Origin: Hyphodiscus hymeniophilus
Taxonomy: Eukaryota > Ascomycota > Leotiomycetes > Helotiales > Hyphodiscaceae
Direction: 5' to 3'
DNA length: 64,000 nt
Assembly (NCBI GenBank): GCA_016508695.1
Contig: VNKQ01000007.1
Span: forward strand, 310,001 to 374,000
Numbering within the stretch: position 1 is the first letter of the stretch; each line of letters opens with the position of its first letter. Shown in pieces: positions 11,401 through 22,514 of the stretch. The translations under genes and the position numbers were made by a program. The notes under the pieces are model-generated. The model saw only the letters and a list, made by a program, of their open reading frames with translations. It searched no databases and was not told the origin of the DNA.

Positions 11401-12662
11401 GTCCACGATTCGACCGCTGCAAATCCAGACTTCTAAGTGGGAGTCTTTGGTTTGCTTTTCGGAAAGAACAAAGCTCATCTGAAGTCTTCAAGAGAGTCGA
11501 CGAGACCAGTGAAACTCGTGACTTCAATACTCCTGCCTTCATAGGGTGGATGGGTTGAAAGGGCGATGTATTGCCCTTTAGTGGCAGCATCGTAGAGCAA
11601 ATTGTATGGCCAATCTTCTACGACCGTAGACTAATCTATAAAGTCTGTCTTGATGGCTGTCAAAGAGAAGAAAGATCTTTCAACAGCATCATAAAGTATT
11701 CTTACTACGTTAGCATGGCTTTGTAGGCAGATACGTAAAGGAAGGTAGTATGATGCAGATGGTAAGAAGCAACAAGAATCATGTAGTGGGAAATCTTTCG
11801 CCGAGTTTGTTCTTCTCCTTCAAGTATAACGTAGGGTCTGTTTTGACCTTCAATATTGTAGACAAATTTTGCATTGACCAAAGCAAGACAGTATCCCTTC
11901 ACCTTGACGACATCAGTCCAGATAATATCAAAAATGAAAGAGGTCTGGATTGTGGGAGAACTTTAGGGAAATTTAAGCTCGAGCGTCACATGCCGAAGTG
12001 TTCAGTTATAGTGAGGAATAAGGTGATCGAGAGTCTCTATTACTTGCATGATAGGAAGATTCAAGGTGTCAAACTTTCTTTAAAGTCTTAGAGGAATGGT
12101 GCCGGAAAAGACAAGGCTCTAAATATGTCCGGGACTTCAAAATCGACTCCATGTAAACAAAGCACCATACAGCAGCTTCAAAGATCTTTCAAAACTCTTA
12201 GATGATGCCTGCGACTGGAAGCAATAACCCTTAGCTGTTATTGAAGAAATTACGGAGCCATATAGACAGTAACAGAATATGTTTGAGGAGGGACAAGAAA
12301 AAGGAACTCGTCCCAAAGCGTGCACTTGCAGGCGTGAATTTCTCTTAATTCCAAACGAATTTATGTCAGAGGCTAGTGCTATTTCAGACTAGTCGCTTCA
12401 AAGCACACATTTGGGAGTTCTTGATATCTTTTTATTTCACAAACGACCTTGCAGCTTGCAAGAATCCTGAAAATTTTTGTTGCACTTCCTTCGTCCTTCC
12501 AAATATCAAAACGCTCGGACCACTCTACAATCACGGACGATGCGGCCGCATCCGAAGCCCGCCCGAGCCATGCTCCCGCCAGTGAACAATAGTTCTAGAC
12601 CTAAAAAGATTGAGCTTCCTTTCCGCGCAGCACTCGGTGATAGAAGCAATATCAACAAGAAG
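8406..12662. other. Gene-poor region of 4.2 kb
   Basis: No frame here gives a convincing protein. The longest (158 codons at 9121-9597 minus and 169 codons at 10826-11335 minus) have low-complexity or random composition and no splice partners. It contains short simple repeats near 8611-8632 (AAAGC units) and 8803-8830 (ATCGGAAC units). The part from about 11600 to 12480 is AT-richer than its surroundings. The last few hundred bases should be the promoter and leader of NPR3. An untranslated transcript or a lost gene is possible. Confidence 0.45.
8803..8830. repeat. Short tandem repeat, three copies of an 8-base unit
   Basis: ATCGGAAC is repeated three times in a row, just after a CA/AC-rich run at 8765-8803. 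It lies downstream of the DUF3824-like gene and is probably a neutral microsatellite. Confidence 0.7.
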
Positions 12663-14851
12663 ATGTCTTCCAACTTGGTCACCACAAGCCCTGGCTTGAT
12701 TGCTGTTGCCTTGGTTATTCGATCAAGAGATGGCCCTCGATTTGTCTTTCACCACCCACCACAGCCCACCACCAAAGCTCCCCAGCGTGCAACCAGATAT
12801 GGAACTGAGTTAGATGAAAGTGAAATCGAGGAGAAGAATCCGGATGATGAGGGTGACAGCGACTCAGATTTGGAGGATGGAGGCTATCAACTTCACCAGG
12901 GTTTTGGGAAACTCGATTTGAGCGAGAAAGCGAGTAGCACTGGCAAGGCACGTGAAGTTGACCCAGTGGACGGTGATGAGCACTACGATCTACCAAATGG
13001 CGAGCACTTTGTCCCTTGGGAGCACTTGGCAGAATTCTCAACCAAGGATCTGGAGAGTATCTTGACGCCGTCAAGAGCTTTCCACAAGAAGAGATTCGAG
13101 CTCTCCCTCGATCCGTTGCATTTCGTCACCTACCCGATCCACGTTCGCGAGGATGGCCTGTGGAGAAAGAAGAAGCCGAAGAAGGGCAAGAAATCGAAGC
13201 AAGGAGACACTGAACCTGGCGACAGCGACAAGAAGGTCGACAAGGGCAAGGCCAAAGCTGACGACAATGCTTCCGAGGATGATGAGGATCATGGTGGGAT
13301 GACAATGTTCAATGTTGTGTTCGTTCTCAATGTCCCTAGGGACGAAGAGGATCAGCGAATTGCCGAAATCTATGAGCACGTTGTCAAGACGTTCAATAAG
13401 GCTTTGAAGCATGCTCAAGCTCAGAGCAACTACGTCTGGAAGGAGTCTGAGATGATTTTGTCGATGAAGGAGAAAGCCCGAGAAGACCGTAAGTCTACCG
13501 GTACACCGTCACATTCTTTCTGCATAGCTAACATATGTCAGGTCGCCCAATGAGTTGGTTGTGGAGTCATATCCTGGTCAAGTCAACATTGGCTGGTGCC
13601 ATCCGTGATGTCTTCGACTCGATCTCTAAGAACAAAATTGCTACAGTTCATATCCCCACAAACCCGTCTTTGGATCTATCCTTGCAAATTCCAGTCCCTT
13701 CTTTCCTCACGAGTCTTCCGAGCGCAACTGAGAGAGCAATGCCTGGACTACCAGTCACAACCGCCAATCCGTTTATTGACGAAGAAGGAAACGAAGACGC
13801 CACCCATCTGAACAAGCACTTTGCTCTCCTGCTACTGCAAGATGAAGACAAAGTGATAGCCGAATTGCAATCAGACAATACGGAGCTTTCTGAGCCTCTG
13901 ATTGAATGTATTCGACTCTCGAAGCCTTCTCTCTCCTTCCTCCAAGTCGCCCAAACCAACTCCCTCGAACTCCCCAGCCTTCTCGTGCTTGCACAACACC
14001 TCCTCTACTGGCGCAAAGCAATCGCCATTCCGCCTCTCCATGGCCGTGACACGTACATCGTTTCTCCCAATTGCGACTCTCACCAACTACCCACCGCCAG
14101 CATGGCATGGAAGAGAGCATTCCCACTCGCCCCGTCACTCCCCAACTTCCTTGCCAACATCTCCGCACAGCCCCGTCCATACAAGACCTTCGCCCCGAGC
14201 AAAGACCATCGAGCAACCTATCTCGACATGCTGGGCTGGCTGATCCGCGGTGGCTGGGTTACGCAACTACGTACCTTCGCCTGGATTCTCGTCTGGCCTG
14301 AGATCATCTACGAGGTAAAGTACCAGCTCAAGGCGGACGCTCTGAGGAAGAAGAAAGACGGCATCCGATCCGAGAACACCTCCACCGAAAACCCCGATTC
14401 CACCGAGGAATCCGGCTCCGACAAAGTCAAGGAGTCTGATGCTGACACGCCCCTCACCACCGAACAAGTCGCCCAAAACGCCCGCCTGAAGCGTCTGGCC
14501 GACCGAGCAGCCGAGGCCACCAAAGCTGAAGCCGACGAGTTCGCAAACATGACCGTCCCCGTCCCCACCGATCACCCTTCATTCAATAAAGCTCCTCACC
14601 TCAAAAGCATCGCGCCGTACATCATCGTCGACCCGCACAAGGTCGGCCACGAGGAGTCGCTGTATATCGCTGCTCTGGGCAAACGCTTCACGGACCCGAA
14701 GGTCAAGGAGTGTTGGTTCAAGTTCTGCAAGTACTTCAACGGTAGCCAGGCTCTGGAGATGATCGCCTTGAGAGAGGGTATGAAGCGTAAGGAGACGTGG
14801 GGTATCTTGATGCATTTCCAGGAGCACATCGTCGTTACCAAGCATTGGTGA
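12663..14851 (+). CDS. npr3: Nitrogen permease regulator 3 (NPR3/NPRL3), GATOR1/SEACIT subunit
   Basis: Two exons (12663-13488 and 13542-14851; donor GTAAGT, acceptor GTCAG) give 711 residues. The start MSSNLVTTSPGLIAVALVIR leads into SRDGPRFVFHHPP, the N-terminal hallmark of the family and part of its longin-like domain. Acidic and lysine-rich low-complexity inserts follow at about 45-80 and 160-210. The family core MTMFNVVFVLNVP is at about 217, RPMSWLWSHILVKSTLAGAI just after the intron, and the WLIRGGWVTQLRTFAWILVW region and a winged-helix-like C-terminus (YFNGSQALEMIALREGMKRK) come later. The known family role is as part of the NPR2-NPR3-IML1 GTPase-activating complex that represses TORC1 on amino acid or nitrogen starvation at the vacuole. 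An in-frame ATG lies upstream in the leader, but family similarity begins at 12663. Confidence 0.93.
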
Positions 14852-15879
14852 AGAGGTTCTGCAGTGCTTACTTCCTTTAGGCATCTCTTCACGAAAGGTG
14901 GTGAGGGGTCTTGCTGCTGCGGAATGTGTTTTGAGCGGTGATAGACCGTGGTTTCATGGATGCTGAATCTGGGATGTGCGTTCCGAAGGAATCCCCACGG
15001 ACCAAGTTATTAATGATGGCGTTTGTTGGACTAGATACCCCATATGCAATTGAACGTTTGTGATTTTACCTCATTAGTCTGCCACCCTCTCTACTTGAAG
15101 CAGATCATTGGCTAGAATTCATCCTTGTCTTGTAATCGCTCGGAGCCCTTAAAACTTCCAGCTTGCAATATCGTGTACGCCATGTAGCTGATTCCCAGAT
15201 CATTTGTACGAACTGAAGAGTCATCTCAGCCTAGCTATCTACCATTTTGGGCTGTTATTTTTGACTATGGGCTGGTTGACGCAAAGCTTTGGCCGTCAGT
15301 AAGACTTGATATCGGTGTTTAGCAACGATCACCATCAAGGTCAAGATGAAGGTAGTCTGATAATTGAATATTGCTAGTCCGCTACCGCAGACAGACAAAT
15401 AGGAACACAGGGGACCGACTCATCCATATGAAAGCGATCCAGCGACGGCAAAGCAAGCAAAGTACAAAATGCAAAGGTATCATAGGGCGGCTAGCATTAC
15501 TGCCGAATTTCAATGCAAGAAAACAAGTAAATACTAAAATGAGTATCCCAAAGTAATATCCCATCTCAGATCCATCACACAAAAGCGAGGAAATCAAATC
15601 CAGAGGCAATCACCGTTCCCTCCATGCAACTCGTATTCTGCGAGCACCATAACATACGCACACAGAACGCCCAACCTGTTGACAGCTCCAAAACTACCTC
15701 CGAATGCAAAGAACGCCCGCAAGTAGTGGTGAAGGGAAACATGAAAGGGAGGAAAAGTGAAGCAGATGAAATGAACATGTAAAGTGAAATTCAATGACCG
15801 TATGGCACAATGAAACAAGGAAACGCTATGCCAATCCGTGAAAGAAGAGGATAGAAGCCGTGGTAGGTAAGGAGACGAT
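14852..15879. other. Intergenic, convergent 3' ends of NPR3 and the bHLH gene
   Basis: Both flanking genes end here. Reading frames of 60-75 codons occur at 15371-15818 but show no family features. The bases from about 15400 to 15870 probably form a long 3' untranslated region of the bHLH gene. Confidence 0.5.
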
Positions 15880-17634
15880 CTAGTTGTCGAGGTTCATTGC
15901 GTACTCGTCCTCCTCTTTGAAGGAGATTGAGCCGGCTCCACTACCTCCGCTGTTGTGACCACTCCAGTATTGGCCAGCCCCTCCCATGCCAGCTTGACCG
16001 GTATCGCCACTGCTGTGGTTATCAGGGCTCAGAGAGGTATCCATTTGACCCGAGCCAAGAGGTTCTCCCTTCACGTCGGTGTGTTTTGGAACCCGCAAGC
16101 CGGTACCTGAGCCTCGTGTATATTGGAAGTCGTCTCCTTGGTTCTTCAGCATTGCATCCATAAGCTCAGTATGCATACGCTTCTCGTCTTCGGTCTGCTC
16201 GAAAGGAAAAGTCCCACCAAGATCGGCAATGATATTGGCGAGGTCCTCTTGCTGTTGAAGCTTAAGGTGCAGCATCCACATCAGATCGCGAGTCCAGCTC
16301 ACTGCGCCGTTGAGAATGTCTCCTTTGTTTGGACCTTTGTCCTTCTCTTCGATTGGGATACCAGTAGTAATGTTGCCAGCTGTCGCTCTGCGAGCACCTG
16401 GACCAGCGAGACCTGACGTTGCTTGTGGAGGACTGATACCAGAGGGAGGATGTGATAGGCCAGCGAGAGTCGGCGAAAGTGGAGAGTTATTTGCAAGGGC
16501 CTTTCGGACTTTCTCGTCCTCGAGGCGATGAAGTGGAACGAGATGGCTGAGTTCTTGAATCCTCTCGTTGATGTTGTCTCGCCTTCTCCGCTCCACGAGA
16601 TTATGTGATTCCCTCCTTCGCCTCCTCTTCATTTCCTGCGTCTGCTGCATAGCTGGAGCATTACCGGCTTGCTGGCCATTCAACTTAGTAGGCATGGATG
16701 CGCCCTTGAGAATATCGGAGATCTGAGCATTTGGATGTACAGCTTGAACAGGAGAGCTGAACTCCGAACCCGGAAATGACGTCAAACTATTAGGAGTATG
16801 ATCCCACTGGCCGCCAGACAGTGTCTTTTGATGCCGATGTGACTGAGTCCGAATAGGTTGAGCGGGAAAGCTAGAACCTTCAGCCGAACCAATGTTGAGG
16901 GACGAGATTGCTGGAGTCTTGGGAGTCAACGGGCTTCTGGTATTAGAGCTTTTCCTTCCTTGTATAACCTGTGAAAGTCGAGGCCGCTGCTTGAAGCCAT
17001 CCGCGGATCCATTCAGAAGGTCTGATCCTTGGAGCGGTGATCCGGTATACGAAGCGGGCGACTGCAGGGAGTTACCGAAGTTATGCTGGTGCTGCATATG
17101 TCGGAATTGCGCATGGTTAAAGTTGTGAACGAAAGGGCTCTGAATTGGATCTCCATCTGGAGTATTCGAGTAACCGTTGATATGGTTAGGGTCGACTGAC
17201 AAGGGATTTGCACCATTCTGATAAACATTTTGCGGAAAGTCAAAATCCATGCCGAACTCCTGCCCATTGTTTTGCATAGCCGCCGTATTGTTATGCGAAT
17301 CATTCATCGTTCCCAAGCTGTCGAGGAGCTCGTCGTCATTGAATGTCGAGATCCCCTTTGAGAAGCTTGAGTTGGGGTTGGACGCTTGAACGTTGTTAAA
17401 GTTATTCTGAAAGGAAGAACCGTATCCACTGTTCGGGATAGCCACACCGTTCCCTCCCATGGTAAGATCACTCGGATTTATGCTTCCGCCGTGCGAGCCG
17501 AACTGATTGAAATGCTGTTGGGGTATGTTGAAGCCTTGCTGAGTGTTTGCCATGAATCTTTGGTTGGAGGACGAGAAGAAATGATCTTCTGGTTCGTCTT
17601 TGATGAACGGGCTAGACGCACCCGTGCCAGCCAT
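15880..17634 (-). CDS. Basic helix-loop-helix transcription factor with a very long loop
   Basis: A single coding exon of 584 residues starts at the ATG 17634-17632 in good context (MAGTGASSPFIKDEPEDHFF). An acidic, Asn/Gln-rich N-terminal half with a possible activation region (residues 1-330) precedes the DNA-binding basic region ESHNLVERRRRDNINERI at about 340. The His-Glu-Arg pattern of this region fits E-box (CANNTG) binders of the USF/RTG3 class. Helix 1 ends near HRLEDEKVRKALANN, and helix 2 (KGDILNGAVSWTRDLMWMLH) comes only after a roughly 65-residue Pro/Ser/Gly loop, followed by a leucine-containing dimerisation helix. Fungal relatives are annotated as HLH transcription factor. The frame extends to 17724, but only through a TTG, so that extension is not used. 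Confidence 0.88.
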   Translation of the reverse strand: MAGTGASSPFIKDEPEDHFFSSSNQRFMANTQQGFNIPQQHFNQFGSHGGSINPSDLTMGGNGVAIPNSGYGSSFQNNFNNVQASNPNSSFSKGISTFNDDELLDSLGTMNDSHNNTAAMQNNGQEFGMDFDFPQNVYQNGANPLSVDPNHINGYSNTPDGDPIQSPFVHNFNHAQFRHMQHQHNFGNSLQSPASYTGSPLQGSDLLNGSADGFKQRPRLSQVIQGRKSSNTRSPLTPKTPAISSLNIGSAEGSSFPAQPIRTQSHRHQKTLSGGQWDHTPNSLTSFPGSEFSSPVQAVHPNAQISDILKGASMPTKLNGQQAGNAPAMQQTQEMKRRRRRESHNLVERRRRDNINERIQELSHLVPLHRLEDEKVRKALANNSPLSPTLAGLSHPPSGISPPQATSGLAGPGARRATAGNITTGIPIEEKDKGPNKGDILNGAVSWTRDLMWMLHLKLQQQEDLANIIADLGGTFPFEQTEDEKRMHTELMDAMLKNQGDDFQYTRGSGTGLRVPKHTDVKGEPLGSGQMDTSLSPDNHSSGDTGQAGMGGAGQYWSGHNSGGSGAGSISFKEEDEYAMNLDN

Positions 17635-17712
17635 CTTGGTTCTCTGAGCAGAAGTTATGATATATGTTCGTGAAGGCTGTAGCTCAAGACGTGAGTTTGT
17701 ATTCGATGTGAC

Positions 17713-17965
17713 CTGCAACGGCAATTATTGTAACTGAATGTGTGACAAACGTTAGCCATTACAGCCTTAGAGAGAGAAATGCATCAAAGGAAAAAGCAAG
17801 CAAAGAAATTTCCGTGTCTGATAGCGGCAAGCACGGCGTTCTTGTCTGCCAGCAATACCATCGAAGCAACACCGCACGACTTTCCCTTGCCAGTTTGGAG
17901 TGACGGCCCAGTTGAGTCGTACTTGTAGGGTAGGAATTTGATACTCGATTGAGATGCGCACTTAC
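17713..17965 (-). other. Probable 5' untranslated intron of the bHLH gene
   Basis: On the minus strand a GTAAGTGCG donor at 17965 pairs with a TTGCAG acceptor ending at 17713, with a GCTAAC branch-like site near 17755. The acceptor sits about 80 bases upstream of the start codon, which would explain why the coding frame appears to continue upstream without an ATG. This is an inference from splice motifs. Confidence 0.45.
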
Positions 17966-20900
17966 TTCGGGCCGGAACTGTCGCGATATTTGCTCGGCGC
18001 AGAGTCGAGAAGCGCTATGTTTGGAATGTTGGAGGGCAGATGATGATCGATCACAGCGAAGGCTCCGACTTGCACAGGTAGTAGTATGCCACGAAGATTC
18101 TGGCTTGGCGTATGGGGCGAACGGTTCCGGGTGTTGTCGCGGAGCGTTGCTTGTCTAACTAAAGAAAGTCAATTGCCGTTCATGACTACCTAGAGTAATT
18201 GACTGGTTATACAGGAATGTGGGCATTGACAGTGGCGGGGGGGTAATGGTAGATAGGCGGTGACGTCTTGTATTGGGGATCAAGGCAAGACGGGACAACT
18301 CACGAAGAAGAAGAAGGGTGGAACCGACCAGCGCCTTGAAAAATAATCCGACGATAGGGTCGCTGCAGCCTCAGATAGGCGGTCGAGGATGAAGTCGGTG
18401 AAGACAGGCGGGCAGTTTTACACGGCTCTCGGACGACTGCGAGTGTTGTTGTACAAATATCTGGTTTGTTGGAGGAGCCGGTATAGCCAGCCGACTGGGG
18501 AGAACTTATGCGGCGAAAGGGTAGGACAGAAATAGGACAGCAGCGAAGTGGATTCGAGAAGATGGGAGATGCGAGTATCGATGGTACTTGGTCGGTACTT
18601 TTCGAGAGTCGCCGCCCAGTCAGTCAATTTAGTCTGGGAACAAGGGCGGTGATGGTTGGTGGTGTAGTGTATGGGTCCCTCCGTAAAAGTTCTGGGGTTT
18701 GTAGGTAGAAGACGCTTTGACCAAATCGCGGCAACCACCAATGAGAGCAGATGTGATGGTGGGATCGGAACGAATTGCTGCGAGGTCCGTGATGATCAGT
18801 GAACACAGCGAAAGGCTGAGGTCGAGGTACGGGTACGGGTACCACAAGCGTAGGTATGTCTGAACTATGTACGAAGGAAGTACTTGTTTTGAGTGAACAA
18901 GCTGGTTCTCGGTGTTGTTGTTCTCTAAGGCGGAAAAAGTGTTCGGTAGTGTTGGTCGCACAAGAGATACAGTATCGATCGATGGCGGGGTAAACGTGGT
19001 CTCCAGCTTCCTAGTGCACGCGGAGAAAAGATAATAGGTAGGATCTTTGCTCCTTTCGTACCATCTCCAGGAGATTGATTGTGTTGCGCAATCTCGAGAC
19101 GACGGCACAAATCTCGGATTGCTTGACTTGGCTGTCAAGTTTTGTCTTTAGCCTACGGATGACGGCTACTCTCCTGGCCCCCTTGAAACTTCAAAGCTTC
19201 GAAGTCAATCAAGTTACGGACTGCCAAAGTCGGAGTCGACGGGAATAAATGACAGATGGCCAAAGTTCGCTGGGCTTTGCGGGTTGTTCGGAAGACCCTT
19301 TGTAATCGTTGGTCAATATTGACAATTAGGTGAGATTTTATTTGGTGATAGGGTCGAAGCTGATTGTACTCTTTCGTGTGGTGGTTTTATGTCTCCTTGG
19401 ATCAGTTCTCGAAGCTTGTCGTCCTACTTAGGTAGTTGCTGCACAGGTGTCTATGCAGACGTAACGTGACGTTTGGTTTAAGAGGCTGTATGCACAAGCG
19501 GATGGATCAGACGAAAGACTGGAGCTGGCCTTGGAGTATGGGCATCTGCAACGACGATGTGGCGGAGGGATTCGGAAGCCAAGTTATTTTTGTGCGAGGA
19601 GGCACCTTTTATGTCCTCGTTTTGCAGAGTGATCGATGCAGGTCAGCCACTCCTCCCCATTACCGAATGACTACTATTGACCTCCTCATGCTATTTCAGA
19701 ATCCGAGAAGTGCCCTTCATGGTCTCAGGTTGGTCTTATTTGAGATCCGAAGTGTCTACCTATACGCACTAGATGGATATACTTGTGGTGGGGGTGTGTC
19801 TGTCTCTGGACATCGTGTGGCTGAATCTGGGAGGCACATCGACAAGAGCCTCTTCTATTGGTCAGGACCTGGGCTGATGACTAGTTGGACGCTTTGAATC
19901 ATGAGTGTCATCGACATACAATAAAGGTCAAAAGGTTCGGATTCCAGGTGGTTATCGGTGAGAAAGATCCAATGTCTTGAATTCCTAGATCTGAGCCACT
20001 TATGCAGGCTCTGCGCTCCCACGTCCCTTAGGAATGGAATGAATGTGCAGGTCGAAGTACGAGGGGACCAAGACCATGCAAGGACGAGTCCCCATCCTCA
20101 ATGCGATTGGAAAGTACGAGTGAGTTACTGCGGTGCGATGCGGTGCGGTCTGTAGTACTGCAAGGTCCGAGCCGTTATGGGCGATGCCATGCTCGGTATG
20201 TACGCCCGCTTGCTTTCGAGAACAAGGAGTCGCAGATATCCTCCACACCACACCACACCACCCCTAACATCTAGGATTAAACCCTGCTCGAGCTAGATTG
20301 GCCTCGTGAGGAAAGATACGGGACAGCATAGTGTCCGAGTCCTTCAAACAGTTGAGCGATGAGGACCATGGGAAGTCAATCAAAAAATGTACTCTCTGGA
20401 CGTTGACATGCGCCGCCCGAAGACAAATTTACTTGGTGATATCCAGATTATTCCAATTGTTTAGCAAGTGTGTTTCCAGATTCTTGTTAAAGCTCGAGTT
20501 TAAGAGCCTTGGTCCAACGACTGCGGATCGCTCAAAAGGACTGATCACGATATTGAAGTCTCGGAAAAGGATTTTCCAACATATTTAACTTAGTGAGTGA
20601 CTAACTTGTCCAAAGTATATGAAGCATAGGAATTGTTCAAATTGCTAATAGTGGTTGTGCAACTGGAGAGTTCCAACCTACTTTGTATTAGCTCGTATCT
20701 CAGGATCTATTGTACGTTGGGTGTTGCGGGCAAACGTATTTCAAGACACTCCGCGTACACTATTCAACGCAACGTCCTTGAGATTCTTGATTTGCCATGT
20801 CAACCTTACGACCCCTCTAACGATTCCCATCCATCTCACGGCATCGAGACCACCTAAGCTGATATAGCTGCAGCCCTCACAACGTATTGTTTCAGAAGAA

Positions 20901-21397
20901 TTTGGCTTCTCGCACCTCGACCTCCCGAACCTCCCAAGCAAACCTACTTCGTCTTGCGCCCAACCTCCTCGGACTTCTCGTAGTCTTCTCAACCACCACA
21001 CCTCCCACACCTGCTCGAGACCAATGATATCGACCTCTCAGATCACACCCCTCGAACACGAAAGTCTCTCTGTCATCGAAGTTCAACCTGATCACAAGCC
21101 AAACGAATCTCATAGAAACAGTCGCGAAACCCTGGTCTGCCTGGAAGGTCATTGGGCCCCCTCAAACTCCTCTGTCAACCGAACCGGTCGTATTCTTTCC
21201 ATCCTGTCGATCAACGCACGACATAGCTGCACCCGGATACTGCCCACCAACAGCCATCATTGAGAACGGGCTTCGTCCGTCCCCATACCTTTCCGCTCTC
21301 CCAAAAGGAATTCTCTGGCCTTTCGGCGAATTATCTACTGCACGAGCGGAGGATCCAACAACCTTAATTCTACAACTGCCGCAGATCTATAACTACC
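17966..21397. other. Long divergent promoter region between the bHLH gene and SFT2
   Basis: About 3.4 kb separates two divergently transcribed genes. Frames of up to 169 codons (18629-19138 minus) and 153 codons (19436-19897 plus) lack conserved motifs or splice continuity. The 400 bases before SFT2 are C/T-rich with many CTCGAC-like blocks, as in a fungal leader. Short GGTGCG and CACCA repeats occur near 20120-20270. Long upstream regions are common for fungal regulators. Confidence 0.5.
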
Positions 21398-22514
21398 ATG
21401 GCGTCCTCGTCGTTCAGAGATTCCATGAATTCTTTAGGGTGGTCACGTCGCGATCCGGACGTACCCGTTAATACTGCTCAGCAGACTGGTCTCTTATCGT
21501 CTATCAAATCCTTGAATCCATTTGGAGATGGTGGCTATGTTAGACTTCCAACAACTGAGGGTGCCGGGGCACCATTACCTGCTCGTAATCGACGAGAGGA
21601 AGAAGAGGGATGGTTCGCACGTGAGTCGATTTCTCTTTCGCCTTCGTTCTATATTCCACAGTCCCTGCGTTAGCAATACCTCATAGACCGAATCTGCCTC
21701 TCGCAAATGGAGCAGTGGCTTTGGATCTGGCTTGTTTTAACTGTGGAAGAAATCACTGGCTAACATACATCTATGGAAGTGAGCCGGTGGGACCGGCTAC
21801 TAATATTCGCTGGCTGCAATATCGGCGCCCTTGCATGCTTCGTTCTTGTGTTTGCGTTATGGCCAATAATGATGGCAAAGCCTCGCAAGTTTGCAATCCT
21901 GTAAGCGTCCATTTTTTCTTTGATCTCGAGCTACGCGTTGCACGGGACGCTCGATGCCGTTCTGAAACACTCCCACATTCTCGGCGAGATCGCTCCGCTG
22001 CGGCTACCCGTTGCATACGCATCTCAGTATCCCAGTAAGAGTCAGCTTGATAAGCTACGATAGTTAACTACCTCATATGTCTCACGCTCTCTTATCTTGT
22101 CTGAGTCATGTTAAATGAGGATTTATGGATGCTGATTTGTGCTTGTGACACACCAGTTGGTCTTTAGGTTCAGCCTTGTTCCTAGCCTCATGGGCAGCCA
22201 TGATGGGCCCCTGGGCATACGCCACCCATCTAGTTTCAACGCCGCGTCTGCCTTTTACTGCAGCCTATTTCGGTTCGATTGCGCTTACGCTCTATTTCAG
22301 TCTTGGTGTAAGTACTCTATCACTCTTATTGCGCATAGCTTGCTGATTGAAGGAAAAACAGCTCCAAAGCACAATTCTGACTCTGATATCTGCCATTGCA
22401 CAGTTGGCTTGCTTACTTTGGTACTTGGTCAGCTATTTCCCGATGGGTTCAAGTGGTCTTCGACTGGCCACTACCTTTGGAGCTCAGCGAGCAGCAGCCT
22501 GGATGACAGGATAA
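21398..22514 (+). CDS. sft2: SFT2-family Golgi membrane protein
   Basis: Four exons (21398-21620, 21780-21900, 22157-22307, 22362-22514) join in frame to 215 residues ending at TAA 22512-22514. After a soluble N-terminus (MASSSFRDSMNSLGW, EEEEGWFA) comes the family signature LSRWDRLLIFAGC and four membrane segments: LIFAGCNIGALACFVLVFAL, then SLGSALFLASWAAMMGPWAY, then FTAAYFGSIALTLYFSLG, then LISAIAQLACLLWYLVSYF. The C-terminus GAQRAAAWMTG is also typical. The yeast family member acts in fusion of endosome-derived vesicles with the late Golgi, together with Got1 and the SNARE Sed5. The exons are short, so no single long frame shows the gene; it was recognised by motif and splice phase. Confidence 0.92.

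Noticed and set aside
12477..12662. Upstream extension of NPR3 to an earlier in-frame ATG
   Set aside because: Family similarity starts at MSSNLVTTSPGLIAVALVIR; the extension is not conserved-looking and is leader sequence.
13773..14216. 147-codon minus-strand frame opposite NPR3
   Set aside because: It is an antisense shadow of a clear coding exon.
17635..17724. Thirty-residue N-terminal extension of the bHLH protein
   Set aside because: It relies on a TTG start and includes a splice acceptor; the ATG at 17634 is in good context.
18629..19138. 169-codon minus-strand frame in the bHLH-SFT2 interval
   Set aside because: No domain, no splice continuity and overlapping open frames in the same place.
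19436..19897. 153-codon plus-strand frame
   Set aside because: Random-looking composition with no recognisable motif.
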